Numbered from the stretch's first letter, positions 23,323 through 32,784 are shown. The stretch: DNA of 49,345 nucleotides from Chloroflexota bacterium (GCA_017881915.1 JADGQK010000012.1:1-49345), one strand, 5' to 3'. Program-made: numbers and translations. Notes: generated by a model not told the origin, from the sequence alone.

Positions 23323-26300
23323 GTGGCCGGCCGGCGCCCCACCGACCGGGATTTCCGCCTTGCCCGGCTGGCCCGCGAGCAATACGGCCTGGCCGACCTG
23401 ACCCTCGAACCGGACCCGGCAACGGCCAGGGCGATTGCTGCCCGTCTGGCCGCCGGCCGCGGCACGGCATCGAGCCCTGACCCGGACGCCGCCCCTGCCG
23501 TCGACACGACGGACCGGCCGGTGACCCCCGGCGAGCTGCAGGCCGCCGGCGTCCTCGTCGCGGTCCTCGGCAGGCTGATCGATCGGTACCGCGAGACGAC
23601 CGAATCCGACGCCCTCGAGCTGGCGGCCGACCAGCTCCAGGCGGATGTCGGATCGGTCGGCCTCGAAGCGACCGTGGATGCCTTCCCGATCGAGTTTCCG
23701 CGCCAGCTCGAGCAACCCGAGCCGCCCGATCCCGAGGTCGCGCTGGCCCAGCTCCTGCTGCTCGGTGTCCTGTCCGAGAACCCGGCCGTGGCTCCCTTCG
23801 GCGAGCTGATTGACCTCCGGCCGCTGCGCGACCGAGCGGCCGCTGCACCGCGCGTCCAGGCCGCCCTCGAGGCCACGCTCGACAGCCGGCCGGCCTTTCC
23901 AGGCGATGCCCGCTCGCTGATCGACCTGCTTCGCGAGCCGGCCCAGGCTGCGCCGGGTTCGCTGGCCGATCAGCTCCGCTACATCCGCTCAGCTTGGGGC
24001 GAGCGATTCGGGTCGCTCCTCGGTGACCTGCTCGATGGCCTGCTGGTGGCTCTCGATGTCCTGGCCGAGGAGCGCCACGCCGCCGAGCTGGCCTGGCAGG
24101 CCGTCCAGCCGGATGCGGGCCTGGCAGGGCCGGCCGAGATCTACACCTACCAGGGTGAAGCGGCCGAACTGGAGCAGTTCAGCGTCGACACCGACTGGAT
24201 GCCCCGGCTCATCCTGGTCGCCAAGAGCACCTACGTCTGGCTCGACCAGCTCTCGCGCGAGCACGGCCGCGAGATCCGGACACTCGACGCGATTCCTGAC
24301 GCCGAGCTGGCCACGCTCGCCCGGCGGGGCATCACCGGACTGTGGCTGATCGGCCTCTGGGAACGCAGCCGGGCTTCCGCCCGGATCAAGCAGCTCCGGG
24401 GTCAGCCTGACGCCGTTGCCTCGGCCTACTCGCTCGACGATTACGTCATCGCCAGCGACCTGGGCGGACCGGGCGCCCTCGACGACCTCCGGGTGCGGGC
24501 GGGTCGCCACGGGATCCGCCTGGCCAGCGACATGGTGCCCAACCACATGGGGATCGACTCGCGCTGGGTGATCGAGCACCCGGAGTGGTTCCTGGCACTG
24601 GCCGAGTCACCCTTTCCGGCCTACTCGTTCAACGGTCCTGACCTGTCCGATGACGAGCGGGTGGGCATCCGGATCGAGGACCACTATTACGACGCGACCG
24701 ACGCGGCGGTCGTCTTCCAGCGCGTCGACCGGACAACGGGCGACGTCCGCTACGTCTACCACGGCAACGACGGGACGACGTTCCCGTGGAACGACACGGC
24801 CCAGCTCGATTACTCGAAGGCAGACGTCCGCGAGGCCGTGATCCGGACGATCGTGGCCGTGGCTCGGCAGTTCCCGGTGATCCGATTCGACGCCGCCATG
24901 GTCCTGGCCAAGCGCCACATCGAGCGGCTGTGGTTCCCCGAGCCGGGGGCGGGTGGGGCGATCCCCTCGCGAGCCGGGCGGGGCATGAGCCGGCGCGCGT
25001 TCGAGACGCTGATGCCCCACGAGTTCTGGCGGGAGGTCGTGGATCGGGTCGCCGTCGAGGCGCCCGGGACCCTCCTGCTGGCCGAGGCGTTCTGGCTCCT
25101 CGAAGGCTATTTCGTGCGCACCCTGGGGATGCACCGGGTCTACAACAGCGCCTTCATGAACATGCTCCGCGACGAGAGCAACGGGGACTACCGGCTGGTC
25201 ATGCGCAACACGCTCGAGTTCGACCCTGCGATCCTCGGCCGGTTCGTCAACTTCATGAGCAACCCGGACGAGAAGACCGCGCTCGAGCAATTCGGGACCG
25301 GCGACAAGTACTTCGGGGTGGCTGCCCTGCTGGCCACCTTGCCCGGCCTGCCCCTGTTCGGTCACGGCCAGGTCGAGGGCTTCCGCGAGCAGTACGGGAT
25401 GGAGTTCCGCCGGGCGCGCCTGGACGAGCCGATCGACGAGGGCCTCCTTGCCCACCATGAACGGACGATCTTCCCGCTCCTCCATCGACGCGCCGAGTTC
25501 GCCGGATCAGACGGGTTCCGGCTGTATGACTTCGAGACCGAGCCGGGCCAGGTCAACGAGGATGTCTTCGCCTATTCGAACGTGGGCCCGAACGGCCGGC
25601 GCTCGCTCGTCCTGTTCCACAACCGGTATGCGCAGGTGCGCGGCCGGGCCCGCCGGTCGTGCCCGTACGCCGAGCGCGACGCTGACGGCGAGAAGCAGAT
25701 CGTCCAGACCACGATCGAGATCGGGCTTGGCCTGACCGTCGGGCCCGACCGCTGGCTCGCCTTGCGCGACGCAATGACCGGCCTGGAGGAATTGCGCTCG
25801 ACAGCCGAGATCGCCGCCGACGGCTTCGCGGCCGACCTGCCGGCCTATGCCTGCCGGGTCTATGTCGATCTCCGGGAGGTCGTCGACGAGCCGGGGGCGC
25901 CCTGGTCCGGCCTCGCGGCGCGGCTCGCCGGCGGAGCTGTCCCGAGCCTGGCCGACGCGCTGGCCGATCTCGTCCTCGAGCCCGAGCACGAGCGAATCCA
26001 CGGCGCGCTGGCGACGGCCCTGGCGGGCGCCCCGGCCGGAGCTGGGCGGATCGTCGCCGCGGCGGTGGCCCTGCGCGGCCTCGATTTCGAGGGCCTTCGG
26101 CTGGGCGCCGTGATCGGCGGGGCACTGGCCGGATCGGGCCTGCCCGACGACGAGCTCGATCGGGCGGTGGGAATCGTGGCAGCCCTCGCGAACGCCGACC
26201 CGGCCCTGGGCGGACTGGACGATGCGGCCATCCGGGGCTGGTTCGCCGATCCCCGGATCCGGAGGGCACTACGGGTCAACACCTGGGACGGTGTCGAGTA

Positions 26301-26499
26301 CGTGGAGCGCGAGGCCTGGCAGCTGTGGCTCTCGGTCATCGCCACGGCCGTCGAACCGGCACGCCGCCGGGCCGGGCCGGCCAGGCTGAAGTCCCTGTCG
26401 CGGGCGGCTGCCGATTCCGGCTATCGGGTCGATCGCCTGCTCGATACCATAACGAGGAGCCGTCCTCAGTCCGGCCGGGGGCGCGGCGCGCGCGATTGA
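23323..26499 (+). CDS. GH13 (alpha-amylase) family protein with long N-terminal helical region
   Basis: A 1058-residue protein. About 350 mostly helical residues of unknown role precede a GH13 barrel. The barrel has region I DMVPNHMG, region II VIRFDAAM with nucleophile D523, region III LLLAEAFW with acid/base E588, and region IV SNPDEK with D649, where most relatives have a histidine (NHD). After the barrel and a beta domain come some 220 further helical residues. All three catalytic acids are kept, so it should be active on alpha-glucan. The GTG at 23323 directly follows the GntR stop; GTG 23254 inside that gene is possible, but its extra residues look like shadow sequence. Hydrolase and transferase cannot be told apart. 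Confidence 0.82.
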   Translation: MAGRRPTDRDFRLARLAREQYGLADLTLEPDPATARAIAARLAAGRGTASSPDPDAAPAVDTTDRPVTPGELQAAGVLVAVLGRLIDRYRETTESDALELAADQLQADVGSVGLEATVDAFPIEFPRQLEQPEPPDPEVALAQLLLLGVLSENPAVAPFGELIDLRPLRDRAAAAPRVQAALEATLDSRPAFPGDARSLIDLLREPAQAAPGSLADQLRYIRSAWGERFGSLLGDLLDGLLVALDVLAEERHAAELAWQAVQPDAGLAGPAEIYTYQGEAAELEQFSVDTDWMPRLILVAKSTYVWLDQLSREHGREIRTLDAIPDAELATLARRGITGLWLIGLWERSRASARIKQLRGQPDAVASAYSLDDYVIASDLGGPGALDDLRVRAGRHGIRLASDMVPNHMGIDSRWVIEHPEWFLALAESPFPAYSFNGPDLSDDERVGIRIEDHYYDATDAAVVFQRVDRTTGDVRYVYHGNDGTTFPWNDTAQLDYSKADVREAVIRTIVAVARQFPVIRFDAAMVLAKRHIERLWFPEPGAGGAIPSRAGRGMSRRAFETLMPHEFWREVVDRVAVEAPGTLLLAEAFWLLEGYFVRTLGMHRVYNSAFMNMLRDESNGDYRLVMRNTLEFDPAILGRFVNFMSNPDEKTALEQFGTGDKYFGVAALLATLPGLPLFGHGQVEGFREQYGMEFRRARLDEPIDEGLLAHHERTIFPLLHRRAEFAGSDGFRLYDFETEPGQVNEDVFAYSNVGPNGRRSLVLFHNRYAQVRGRARRSCPYAERDADGEKQIVQTTIEIGLGLTVGPDRWLALRDAMTGLEELRSTAEIAADGFAADLPAYACRVYVDLREVVDEPGAPWSGLAARLAGGAVPSLADALADLVLEPEHERIHGALATALAGAPAGAGRIVAAAVALRGLDFEGLRLGAVIGGALAGSGLPDDELDRAVGIVAALANADPALGGLDDAAIRGWFADPRIRRALRVNTWDGVEYVEREAWQLWLSVIATAVEPARRRAGPARLKSLSRAAADSGYRVDRLLDTITRSRPQSGRGRGARD

Positions 26500-26607
26500 G
26501 GAGCGCCAGGGAGAAGGGAGCCGAATGGCCCCCCGGTACGGCCGGAACGGCACATGGCCGGGAACGTGTCGTTGGTCAGTGTGTGCCGCAATCCATTGGA
26601 GGCGGTT

Positions 26608-28554
26608 ATGGGCTACCGGATCGACATCGATTCGAAGAACTGCATCAACTGCGGTATCTGCATGGACGTCTGTCCGGTCGAGGCGCTCGACATGTCCCGC
26701 CCCCAATCGCCGGGTGTCGAGGCTGGCCCGGGCGAGGGTCCGATCCCGTGGTTGATGGAGCGGCCCATCCAGGTGGGCGAGTGCGTCGGCTGCTCGATCT
26801 GTATCCGCGAATGCCCGGTTTCGGTCATGACCCTGGCCACGGTTGCCGGGCCGACCGCGCTGGCGCCCCGCCAGGGACCGATCCATCGGCCCGCCAAATC
26901 CATCACCGCGAACGCCTGGGTCCCGCTGTCGGCCGTTACTCGCGAAGCCCTGAAGCCGACGAAGGTGTCGCCGTTCGATGAGGTCATGAGCTGGCGGACC
27001 GGCGCCCATCGGACCGGACCGCGTGGCGCTGGGCGAGCCGAGCCCGACTCCGGCAAGGCGCCCTGCCAGGTGGCCTGTCCCGCGGGCACCGACGCCGGCC
27101 GCTATGTCGGCCTGGTGGCCGCCGGCCGCTACGACGATGCCTACGCCGTGGCGGCCGAGGTGAACCCATTCCCGTCGGTCTGCGGCTGGATCTGCACCGC
27201 GCCGTGCGAGCAGTCGTGCCGCCGGGGTGAGCTCGATGAGCCGATCGCGATCCGGGGCCTGAAGCGCTTCGCCGCCGAGCACGGCACGCTGCCGCCGATC
27301 AGCCCTCCGTCGAAGCGGCGCTCCGAGCGGGTGGCGATTGTCGGCGGTGGACCAGCCGGCATGTCTGCCGCGTACTACCTGGCCAGGCTGGGCTACGCCG
27401 TGACGGTCTACGAGGCAATGCCCGTCCCGGGCGGAATGATGGCGATCGGCATCCCGGCGTATCGGCTGCCGCGCGAGACGCTCCAGGCCGAGATCGCCCG
27501 AATCCTGGCGCTGGGCGTGGACCTGAAGCTCGACGCGGTCATGGGCCGTGACTACACCCTGAGTGATCTCGAGAAGGACTACCAGGCGATCTTCCTGGCC
27601 ACGGGCGCCCCGAAGAGCCGGCCCCTGGGCGTCGCCGGTGACAGCCTCAAGGGGGTGATCCCGGCAACTCGCTTCCTGAAGGACGTCAACCTTGGGCCGG
27701 CGCCCCACCTGACCGGCTCCGTCGTCGTTGTCGGCGGCGGCAGCACGGCAATGGACGCCGCCCGCTCCGCCTGGCGCAGTGGCGCCGCGTCGGTCACCGT
27801 CCTGTATCGGCGCGGGCCCGCCGAGATGCCGGCCCAGCCCGAGGAGGTCCAGGCCGCCAAGAACGAGGGGATCGAGGTCCGGACCGGCACCGCCGTGACG
27901 GAGGTGCTCGGCCGGGATGGCGCCGTCGTCGGCGTCCGCATCGTGGGCCAGGCGCCGACCGGCGCGATCGAGGATCGCCGTCCCGTCTGGGCTCCGGTCC
28001 CGGGCAGCGCGGCCGAGTTCCCAGCCGACACGATCCTCGTGGCGATCGGCGAAGAGCCGGATCCGTCGATCCTGCCGGCCGGTGCCGGGATCGAGGTGGG
28101 GGCGGCCGCCGGGATCGTCGCCGACTCACGAACCCTCGCGACGGGACATCGCGGCGTGTTCGCCGGTGGCGACGTCGTGTCCGGTCCCAAGACGATCATC
28201 GATGCCGTCGCCGCCGGTCGCCGGGCCGCCGGTGCGATCCACGAATACCTCTCCGGCAGCCACGCCGGCGAAGCCGAGATCCTGGCAACCGTCCGCTACG
28301 CAACGCCTCCGGAGCGGGTCCTCCGCCTTGACCTCGCCTACCGCGCCCGGGCCAGCCAGGTCCATCCCGTGGACGGAACGCGTTCGTTCGAGGCAACCCA
28401 GGAGGGCTTCCCGCCGGCCGTCGCGGTCGCCGAGGCAAGTCGCTGCTTCCGCTGCGATGCGCTGGCCGGCTGCCCGACGGTTGAGGTGCTGGCCGGACGC
28501 GGTCCGGCCGACCGGCCATCCCTAGTCGCCGTGACCCCAGCAGGAGGAGATTGA
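26608..28554 (+). CDS. Ferredoxin-GltD fusion: NAD(P)H-linked FAD oxidoreductase with two 4Fe-4S clusters
   Basis: A 648-residue protein. Residues 1-75 hold two ferredoxin-type clusters (C12/C15/C18/C22 and C59/C62/C65/C69). The GltD-like N-terminal cluster region follows, with CQVACPAGTDAGRY and CGWICTAPCEQSCRRGE. Then come an FAD-binding motif (VAIVGGGPAGMSAAYYLARL), a second dinucleotide site (VVVVGGGSTAMDAARSA) and the C-terminal FAD motif GVFAGGDVVSGPKTIIDAV. A further Cys pair is at the end (CFRCDALAGC). GltD-type subunits move electrons between NAD(P)H, FAD and Fe-S partners. GGAGG lies 5 nt before ATG 26608. No GltB is near; the gene is coupled to two membrane proteins, which points to a membrane redox complex. 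Confidence 0.88.
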   Translation: MGYRIDIDSKNCINCGICMDVCPVEALDMSRPQSPGVEAGPGEGPIPWLMERPIQVGECVGCSICIRECPVSVMTLATVAGPTALAPRQGPIHRPAKSITANAWVPLSAVTREALKPTKVSPFDEVMSWRTGAHRTGPRGAGRAEPDSGKAPCQVACPAGTDAGRYVGLVAAGRYDDAYAVAAEVNPFPSVCGWICTAPCEQSCRRGELDEPIAIRGLKRFAAEHGTLPPISPPSKRRSERVAIVGGGPAGMSAAYYLARLGYAVTVYEAMPVPGGMMAIGIPAYRLPRETLQAEIARILALGVDLKLDAVMGRDYTLSDLEKDYQAIFLATGAPKSRPLGVAGDSLKGVIPATRFLKDVNLGPAPHLTGSVVVVGGGSTAMDAARSAWRSGAASVTVLYRRGPAEMPAQPEEVQAAKNEGIEVRTGTAVTEVLGRDGAVVGVRIVGQAPTGAIEDRRPVWAPVPGSAAEFPADTILVAIGEEPDPSILPAGAGIEVGAAAGIVADSRTLATGHRGVFAGGDVVSGPKTIIDAVAAGRRAAGAIHEYLSGSHAGEAEILATVRYATPPERVLRLDLAYRARASQVHPVDGTRSFEATQEGFPPAVAVAEASRCFRCDALAGCPTVEVLAGRGPADRPSLVAVTPAGGD

Positions 28555-29171
28555 TGACGCCCGATCAGGTATCCGGTCTGTTCGATGCAGGCGAGTCCTT
28601 CATCGAGGGGACGATCGCCGCGGCGCTCGTTGCGCTGTGGCTGCTCGTCGTGGCGCTCTATCTCGCCCGACCATACATGGCCGCCAACCTCGGCAAGTTC
28701 TCACTGCGCCTCGGGGCTGACCTGTGGTGGATCGTATACGTCGCGCTCCGGGACATCCTCCTCGTGCAGGTGTTCCTGGGCAGCTTCATCTTCTTCTACC
28801 CGGACGTCGTGGGCGGCCGGGATCTGCCGATCACAGGCGGCCTGGCAGCGGTCTGTGCGTTCTCCGTCCTCCTGATCAAGCTGATGACCAAGGGTGACGC
28901 GGACCTGCGCTGGTATCGCGTCCAGGTCCTCCTGCTGGGTTTGGGCGCGACGCTCTACATCGTGCCCTATCTCCTCGGCGTCCAGGTGACCCAGATCGGG
29001 TCCGACACGTCCAACCAGCTGGCTGCCTTCCTGGTCAGCTCGCAGAACCATGACCTCGCCCTGCCGCTGTGCTACCTGTCCGGGGCGATCGTGGGGATCC
29101 TGGCGCTGGTGGCCGTCGTCTACAACCTGCGCCAGGCCGGCACCCGACAGACCGGGGAGGAGTCCCGATGA
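28554..29171 (+). CDS. Membrane protein, paralog 1 of a redox-linked pair
   Basis: A 205-residue protein with five predicted transmembrane helices. It carries ARPYMAANLGKFSLRLGADL, then WWIVYVALRDILL and TLYIVPYLLGV, all of which recur in the next gene's product. The ATG shares a base with the preceding stop (TGATG) and has AGGAGGAG 4 nt upstream, so coupling to the flavoprotein gene is very likely. No haem-binding His pair or quinone motif is evident; conserved D and R in the second helix region are notable. I do not recognise the family. Confidence 0.72.
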   Translation: MTPDQVSGLFDAGESFIEGTIAAALVALWLLVVALYLARPYMAANLGKFSLRLGADLWWIVYVALRDILLVQVFLGSFIFFYPDVVGGRDLPITGGLAAVCAFSVLLIKLMTKGDADLRWYRVQVLLLGLGATLYIVPYLLGVQVTQIGSDTSNQLAAFLVSSQNHDLALPLCYLSGAIVGILALVAVVYNLRQAGTRQTGEESR

Positions 29172-29839
29172 ACCCCACCGCATCACCGCTTAGCGCAGAC
29201 GATCTCGCCACGGCGCTGACCAACGGCGGCTCGGGCTGGCTGGTGCTGTCACTGGCGGCCATCCTGCCGATCCTGTGGGCGTTCGCGATGATCATGCATT
29301 TCGCCCGCCCGTACATCCTGCGGTTCCTGGGGACACTCACCCTCCGGTTCGGCGGCGACGTCTGGTGGTTGTCGTACGTGCTGATGCGCGACGCACTGCT
29401 GACGATCACCCTGGCCCTCAGCGTGATCTTCCTCATGCCGAACCTGTACATCGGGTTGGGCCTGCCGCTCACCGCGCCGCTGGCCACGGTCGTCCTGTTG
29501 TGGGCGATGGTGGTCAAGCTGATCGGCGACGCAGACGACGACGGGCGGACGTTCCAGATCGTGAGCGTGCTCATGGTCATCGCGTCGGTCCTGTACATCG
29601 TTCCCCAGATCTATGGCCTGGAATCAGCCGACCAGGTCGATGCCCTCAAGGGAATCGGTCTCGACTGGGTGCCCGGCGCGCTGAGCGCCGTAGGCAGCGA
29701 CGCGACGGTCAACGCCCTGGCCTGGCCGATCCTGACCCTCAGCCTCCTCCTGTTCGGGATCACCGGAGCCGCGCTCTTCGTCCGGTTCTTGATGGGGATC
29801 GGGCGAGCGCCGGCGGCGAACCCGGAAGGCGGCGCCTGA
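29168..29839 (+). CDS. Membrane protein, paralog 2 of a redox-linked pair
   Basis: A 223-residue protein with the same plan as its neighbour: five transmembrane helices, ARPYILRFLGTLTLRFGGDV, WWLSYVLMRDALL and VLYIVPQIYGL. A longer loop separates helices four and five. The ATG overlaps the previous stop (ATGA). The two probably arose by tandem duplication and may form a heterodimeric membrane anchor for the ferredoxin-GltD protein. The operon ends at a strong hairpin. Confidence 0.72.
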   Translation: MNPTASPLSADDLATALTNGGSGWLVLSLAAILPILWAFAMIMHFARPYILRFLGTLTLRFGGDVWWLSYVLMRDALLTITLALSVIFLMPNLYIGLGLPLTAPLATVVLLWAMVVKLIGDADDDGRTFQIVSVLMVIASVLYIVPQIYGLESADQVDALKGIGLDWVPGALSAVGSDATVNALAWPILTLSLLLFGITGAALFVRFLMGIGRAPAANPEGGA

Positions 29840-29853
29840 CCAACGCTTGCAAG

Positions 29854-29887
29854 GCGACCCCGTACCGGTCAGACCGGGCGGGGTCGC
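29854..29887. terminator. Bidirectional hairpin between convergent genes
   Basis: GCGACCCC (29854-29861) pairs with GGGGTCGC (29880-29887), and an inner CCGGT/ACCGG stem has a CAG loop. It lies between the stops of the second membrane protein and the DUF885 protein. No long T-run follows. Confidence 0.65.
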
Positions 29888-29894
29888 TCCATGT

Positions 29895-31688
29895 TCAGGC
29901 GCCGGCCAGGTCGTCCAGGACAAGCCCGCGGAGGAGGGCCGGCGCCAGCGTCCCGTGGGCCATCGTCGCCTCGAGATGGCGGCGCTGGTTAAAGCCCGGC
30001 GTCGCACCGAAGCCGCCGGGGATCGCCCGCTCCACCACGTCCGCCGCCGCGGCCGGGCCGCTCGATGCCGCGGCGGCGCGGCGGCGGACGTCGCGCTCCA
30101 GCTCCCAGAGGGCCATCGAGCCGACGAAGTAGGTCGACAGCTGGGTCGATGACAGCCGCGCCCGGCTGTACTTGTTGCGGGCTTCGGCCTCCTCCTGGAA
30201 GCCGCCGTCGACCATGAGCCGGACCGCCTCATCCTCGGTGAGCGGCCCACCGAACGACTCCCCGGCGTGGATCCGGACGTCGATGATCGCGTTGAGTGCT
30301 GCCCGCAGGTAGAACTTCCAGTGGGTCAGCAGGAGCGCCGGATCATCCGCCCCATAGCCGGCGTCCATCATCACCTGGGTCACGTAGACAGCCCAGCCCT
30401 CCGCGTAGACACCGCTCGAGAAGACCGCCCGGACCAGGGACGGACAACGATTCGCGTAGGCCCCCTGGAGGTAGTGGCCGGGCACGGCCTCGTGGATCGT
30501 GAGGACCCGGAGCATCCGGTTGTTGTCCTCGCGCAGATAGCTCTCGGCCTGCTGCGGCGTCCAGTCGTCCGGGATCGGGGTGATTGCGAAGAAGCTCTTC
30601 TGGCCACGATCGAGCGGACCGGGCGAGGCGAGCATGGCACCCCCGAACGCACGCAGGAAGACTGGTGTCCAGCGGATCTCGAGCGGTTCCTGAGATAGAC
30701 CGACCAGGTCCTGCGCGCGGCAGAACTGCTCGATCCGGAGGAGCTCCTCGCGGCAGAAGTCGAGGAGGTCGATGGGCGCCGGATGCTCGCCCGCGATCGC
30801 ATCGAGGACCGTGCGAACCAGCTCGCCTTGTGCGGCCGGCAGGGCCTGATCGGGGCACCAGACGGGCCACATGTCGCGGGCCAGGCGGACCATCTCGGCC
30901 CGCACCGCAGCGGCCTCACGGGTGGCCCGGGCGAGGATCCGGGCCGGCGTCAGCTCGTCGTCGCGCAGTGTTCGGCGCAGCTTCGCCGCAAACAACTCAG
31001 GCCCCAGGCGGCCCTCGCCGCTCGAGCGGGGCAGGACCTCATCGCGCAGGAACGCCTCGGCCGCAGCGACCGCCTGGCTCGCGGCGCGAGCCGCCGAACG
31101 GACCCGCCCGAGGATGGTGGCCACGGCGGGATCGTCCGGTGCGGCGGTCTCGGCCTCGGCCAGCGCGTCACGGATCAGCTCGCTGATCCCGGGCAGCTGG
31201 CTCAGGGCGGTCTCGCCATGGAGGCGAGACACCGGTCGCCCGTCGGGGGTGCCGACGAGGCTCGCCCTGGCCGCTTCGACAACTGCCGGCAGGCCCTCCA
31301 ACCGCCCCGCGATCGAGCTGAGCCGCTCGGCCAGCGGCGCGAACTCGCGGGCAAGGAGCGGGAAGATGCCGCCGCCCAGGAGATACACCCACTCGAGCGG
31401 ATCCCAGGCGAGCTGGCGCAGCTCGGCATCCTCGAAGCGCATCTCGTCGAGAACCTGCAGGAGCAGGGTCCGGTCGACGGCCTCGTCACGGTCGAGCTGG
31501 CCTGCCGGAATCAGCGCCAGGGTCCGGGCCCAGCGCTCGGCGAAGGCCAGCCGGGCGACCCGGCCGGCCTCGGAGAGGTCAGGCCATTCGTGATCGTGGT
31601 CGTGCATCCCTGCCGTGGTCGCGGCGAGCGGATTCAGGCCGAAGAACTCGGCGAAGAACGTGTCGGTCTGGCCGGAAAACGAGGACAC
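29895..31688 (-). CDS. DUF885 family protein, probable metallopeptidase-like enzyme
   Basis: A 597-residue predominantly helical protein of normal DUF885 length. The zinc-site motif is TIHEAVPGHYLQ (HExxPGH), followed by the family's YAEGWAVY segment and a C-terminal region with GGF and RNKYSRARLSSTQLS. There is no signal peptide, so it is probably cytoplasmic. The GTG start at 31688 has AAGGAG 6 nt upstream. DUF885 members act as carboxypeptidase-like hydrolases; the substrate is unknown. It is divergent from the GNAT gene with 77 bp between. Confidence 0.85.
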   Translation of the reverse strand: MSSFSGQTDTFFAEFFGLNPLAATTAGMHDHDHEWPDLSEAGRVARLAFAERWARTLALIPAGQLDRDEAVDRTLLLQVLDEMRFEDAELRQLAWDPLEWVYLLGGGIFPLLAREFAPLAERLSSIAGRLEGLPAVVEAARASLVGTPDGRPVSRLHGETALSQLPGISELIRDALAEAETAAPDDPAVATILGRVRSAARAASQAVAAAEAFLRDEVLPRSSGEGRLGPELFAAKLRRTLRDDELTPARILARATREAAAVRAEMVRLARDMWPVWCPDQALPAAQGELVRTVLDAIAGEHPAPIDLLDFCREELLRIEQFCRAQDLVGLSQEPLEIRWTPVFLRAFGGAMLASPGPLDRGQKSFFAITPIPDDWTPQQAESYLREDNNRMLRVLTIHEAVPGHYLQGAYANRCPSLVRAVFSSGVYAEGWAVYVTQVMMDAGYGADDPALLLTHWKFYLRAALNAIIDVRIHAGESFGGPLTEDEAVRLMVDGGFQEEAEARNKYSRARLSSTQLSTYFVGSMALWELERDVRRRAAAASSGPAAAADVVERAIPGGFGATPGFNQRRHLEATMAHGTLAPALLRGLVLDDLAGA

Positions 31689-31753
31689 GGGCAGCTCCTT
31701 GTACGTTGGGCTCGAGGGGCCAGGACGACGGGACGTGGAGTCTAACGCTCCCG

Positions 31754-31759
31754 TACACT
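31754..31759 (+). promoter_or_regulatory. -10 box of leaderless promoter for the GNAT gene
   Basis: TACACT ends exactly 6 nt before ATG 31766. There is no Shine-Dalgarno sequence. Confidence 0.65.
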
Positions 31760-31765
31760 CGGTCG

Positions 31766-32386
31766 ATGACGATGGACGTCCGGATCGAACCCGTCGTGCT
31801 CCAGGGTCGTCATGTCCGGCTGGAACCGCTGTCCCGCGATCACCTGGCCGGGTTGACTGCGGCCGGCCGATCGGCCCGGATCTGGCGCTGGATGCCGATC
31901 GACGGATCGACCCCGGAGGGCATGATCGGGCTCGTCGACGCCGCCCTGGCGGCCCTGGCGGCGGGCACCGAAATCCCGTTCGTGACGATCGAGCAGGCGA
32001 CCGGCCGGGTCGTGGGCAGCTCGCGCTACCTGGCCCTCGCGCCGGCTCACCTCCGCCTCGAGATCGGCTGGACCTGGATCGATCCGGAGATGCAGCGTAC
32101 GGCGGTCAACACCGAGGCCAAGCTGCTTGGCCTCGGCCACGCCTTCGACACGCTCGGCCTGCGCCGAGTGGAATTCAAGACCGATGCCCTGAACGAGCAG
32201 TCGCGAACGGCGATCCTGGGGATCGGTGCCCAGTTCGAGGGGATCTTCCGCAAGCACATGGTGATGGCCAGTGGTCGGGCCCGCGATTCGGCCTACTACA
32301 GCGTGATCGACACGGAATGGCCGGACGTGCGTGCGCATCTCCAGGCACGTCTCGCTCGTCATGCTCCGCAGGAGGGTTCGCGATGA
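31766..32386 (+). CDS. RimJ/RimL-type GNAT acetyltransferase
   Basis: A 206-residue protein of the RimL-like subgroup. The landmarks are LRLEIGWTWIDPEMQRTAVN, then HAFDTLGLRRVEFKTDALNE, and the closing FEGIFRKHMV and EWPDV segments, all in the standard order. Members acetylate protein N-termini or small amines. Its start at 31766 (rather than ATG 31772) is supported by the TACACT box 6 nt upstream. The stop overlaps the next gene (ATGA). Confidence 0.87.
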   Translation: MTMDVRIEPVVLQGRHVRLEPLSRDHLAGLTAAGRSARIWRWMPIDGSTPEGMIGLVDAALAALAAGTEIPFVTIEQATGRVVGSSRYLALAPAHLRLEIGWTWIDPEMQRTAVNTEAKLLGLGHAFDTLGLRRVEFKTDALNEQSRTAILGIGAQFEGIFRKHMVMASGRARDSAYYSVIDTEWPDVRAHLQARLARHAPQEGSR

Positions 32387-32784
32387 TTGGATTTGCGGTC
32401 GAGACCATTGGCACGGCACTCGCCCTGTGGGTAACCTCGCTGGTCTACTCGGACATCAGCTTCGGCAAGCATCCCGAGGTCTGGGGCGTCGTCCTCGTCG
32501 CCGTCGTCGTCGGACTGGCCAACGCCCTGGTCAAGCCAGTCCTCAAGATCCTGTCGTTCCCGCTCTCGATCATGACCCTGGGACTGTCCGGCCTCATCGT
32601 CAACGGCGTCGTCCTGCTCGGCGTCGCCTACGCTGCCGAGAAGCTGAAGATCACCTTCATCCTTGGCCATTTCCCGCACACCATCGACACGACGACGATC
32701 GCGGCGGCGGTCATCGGCGCGGTCGTCCTCAGCATCGTCTCGCTGGGGATCGGGCTCCTCCCGTTCATGAAGACCAGTCGCTGA
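32383..32784 (+). CDS. Phage holin family 4 (YvlD-like) membrane protein
   Basis: A 133-residue protein with four transmembrane helices. It has the family pattern GLANALVKPVLKILSFPLSI followed by MTLGLSGLIVN. Despite the name, chromosomal members are not phage lysis proteins; some respond to envelope stress. GGAGGG lies 6 nt before ATG 32383, which overlaps the GNAT stop. No other phage genes are nearby. Confidence 0.85.
   Translation: MIGFAVETIGTALALWVTSLVYSDISFGKHPEVWGVVLVAVVVGLANALVKPVLKILSFPLSIMTLGLSGLIVNGVVLLGVAYAAEKLKITFILGHFPHTIDTTTIAAAVIGAVVLSIVSLGIGLLPFMKTSR

Noticed and set aside
32383-32784. Taking the holin-named protein as evidence of a prophage.
   Set aside because: This family is widespread in chromosomes, and no structural, integrase or lysis gene is near.
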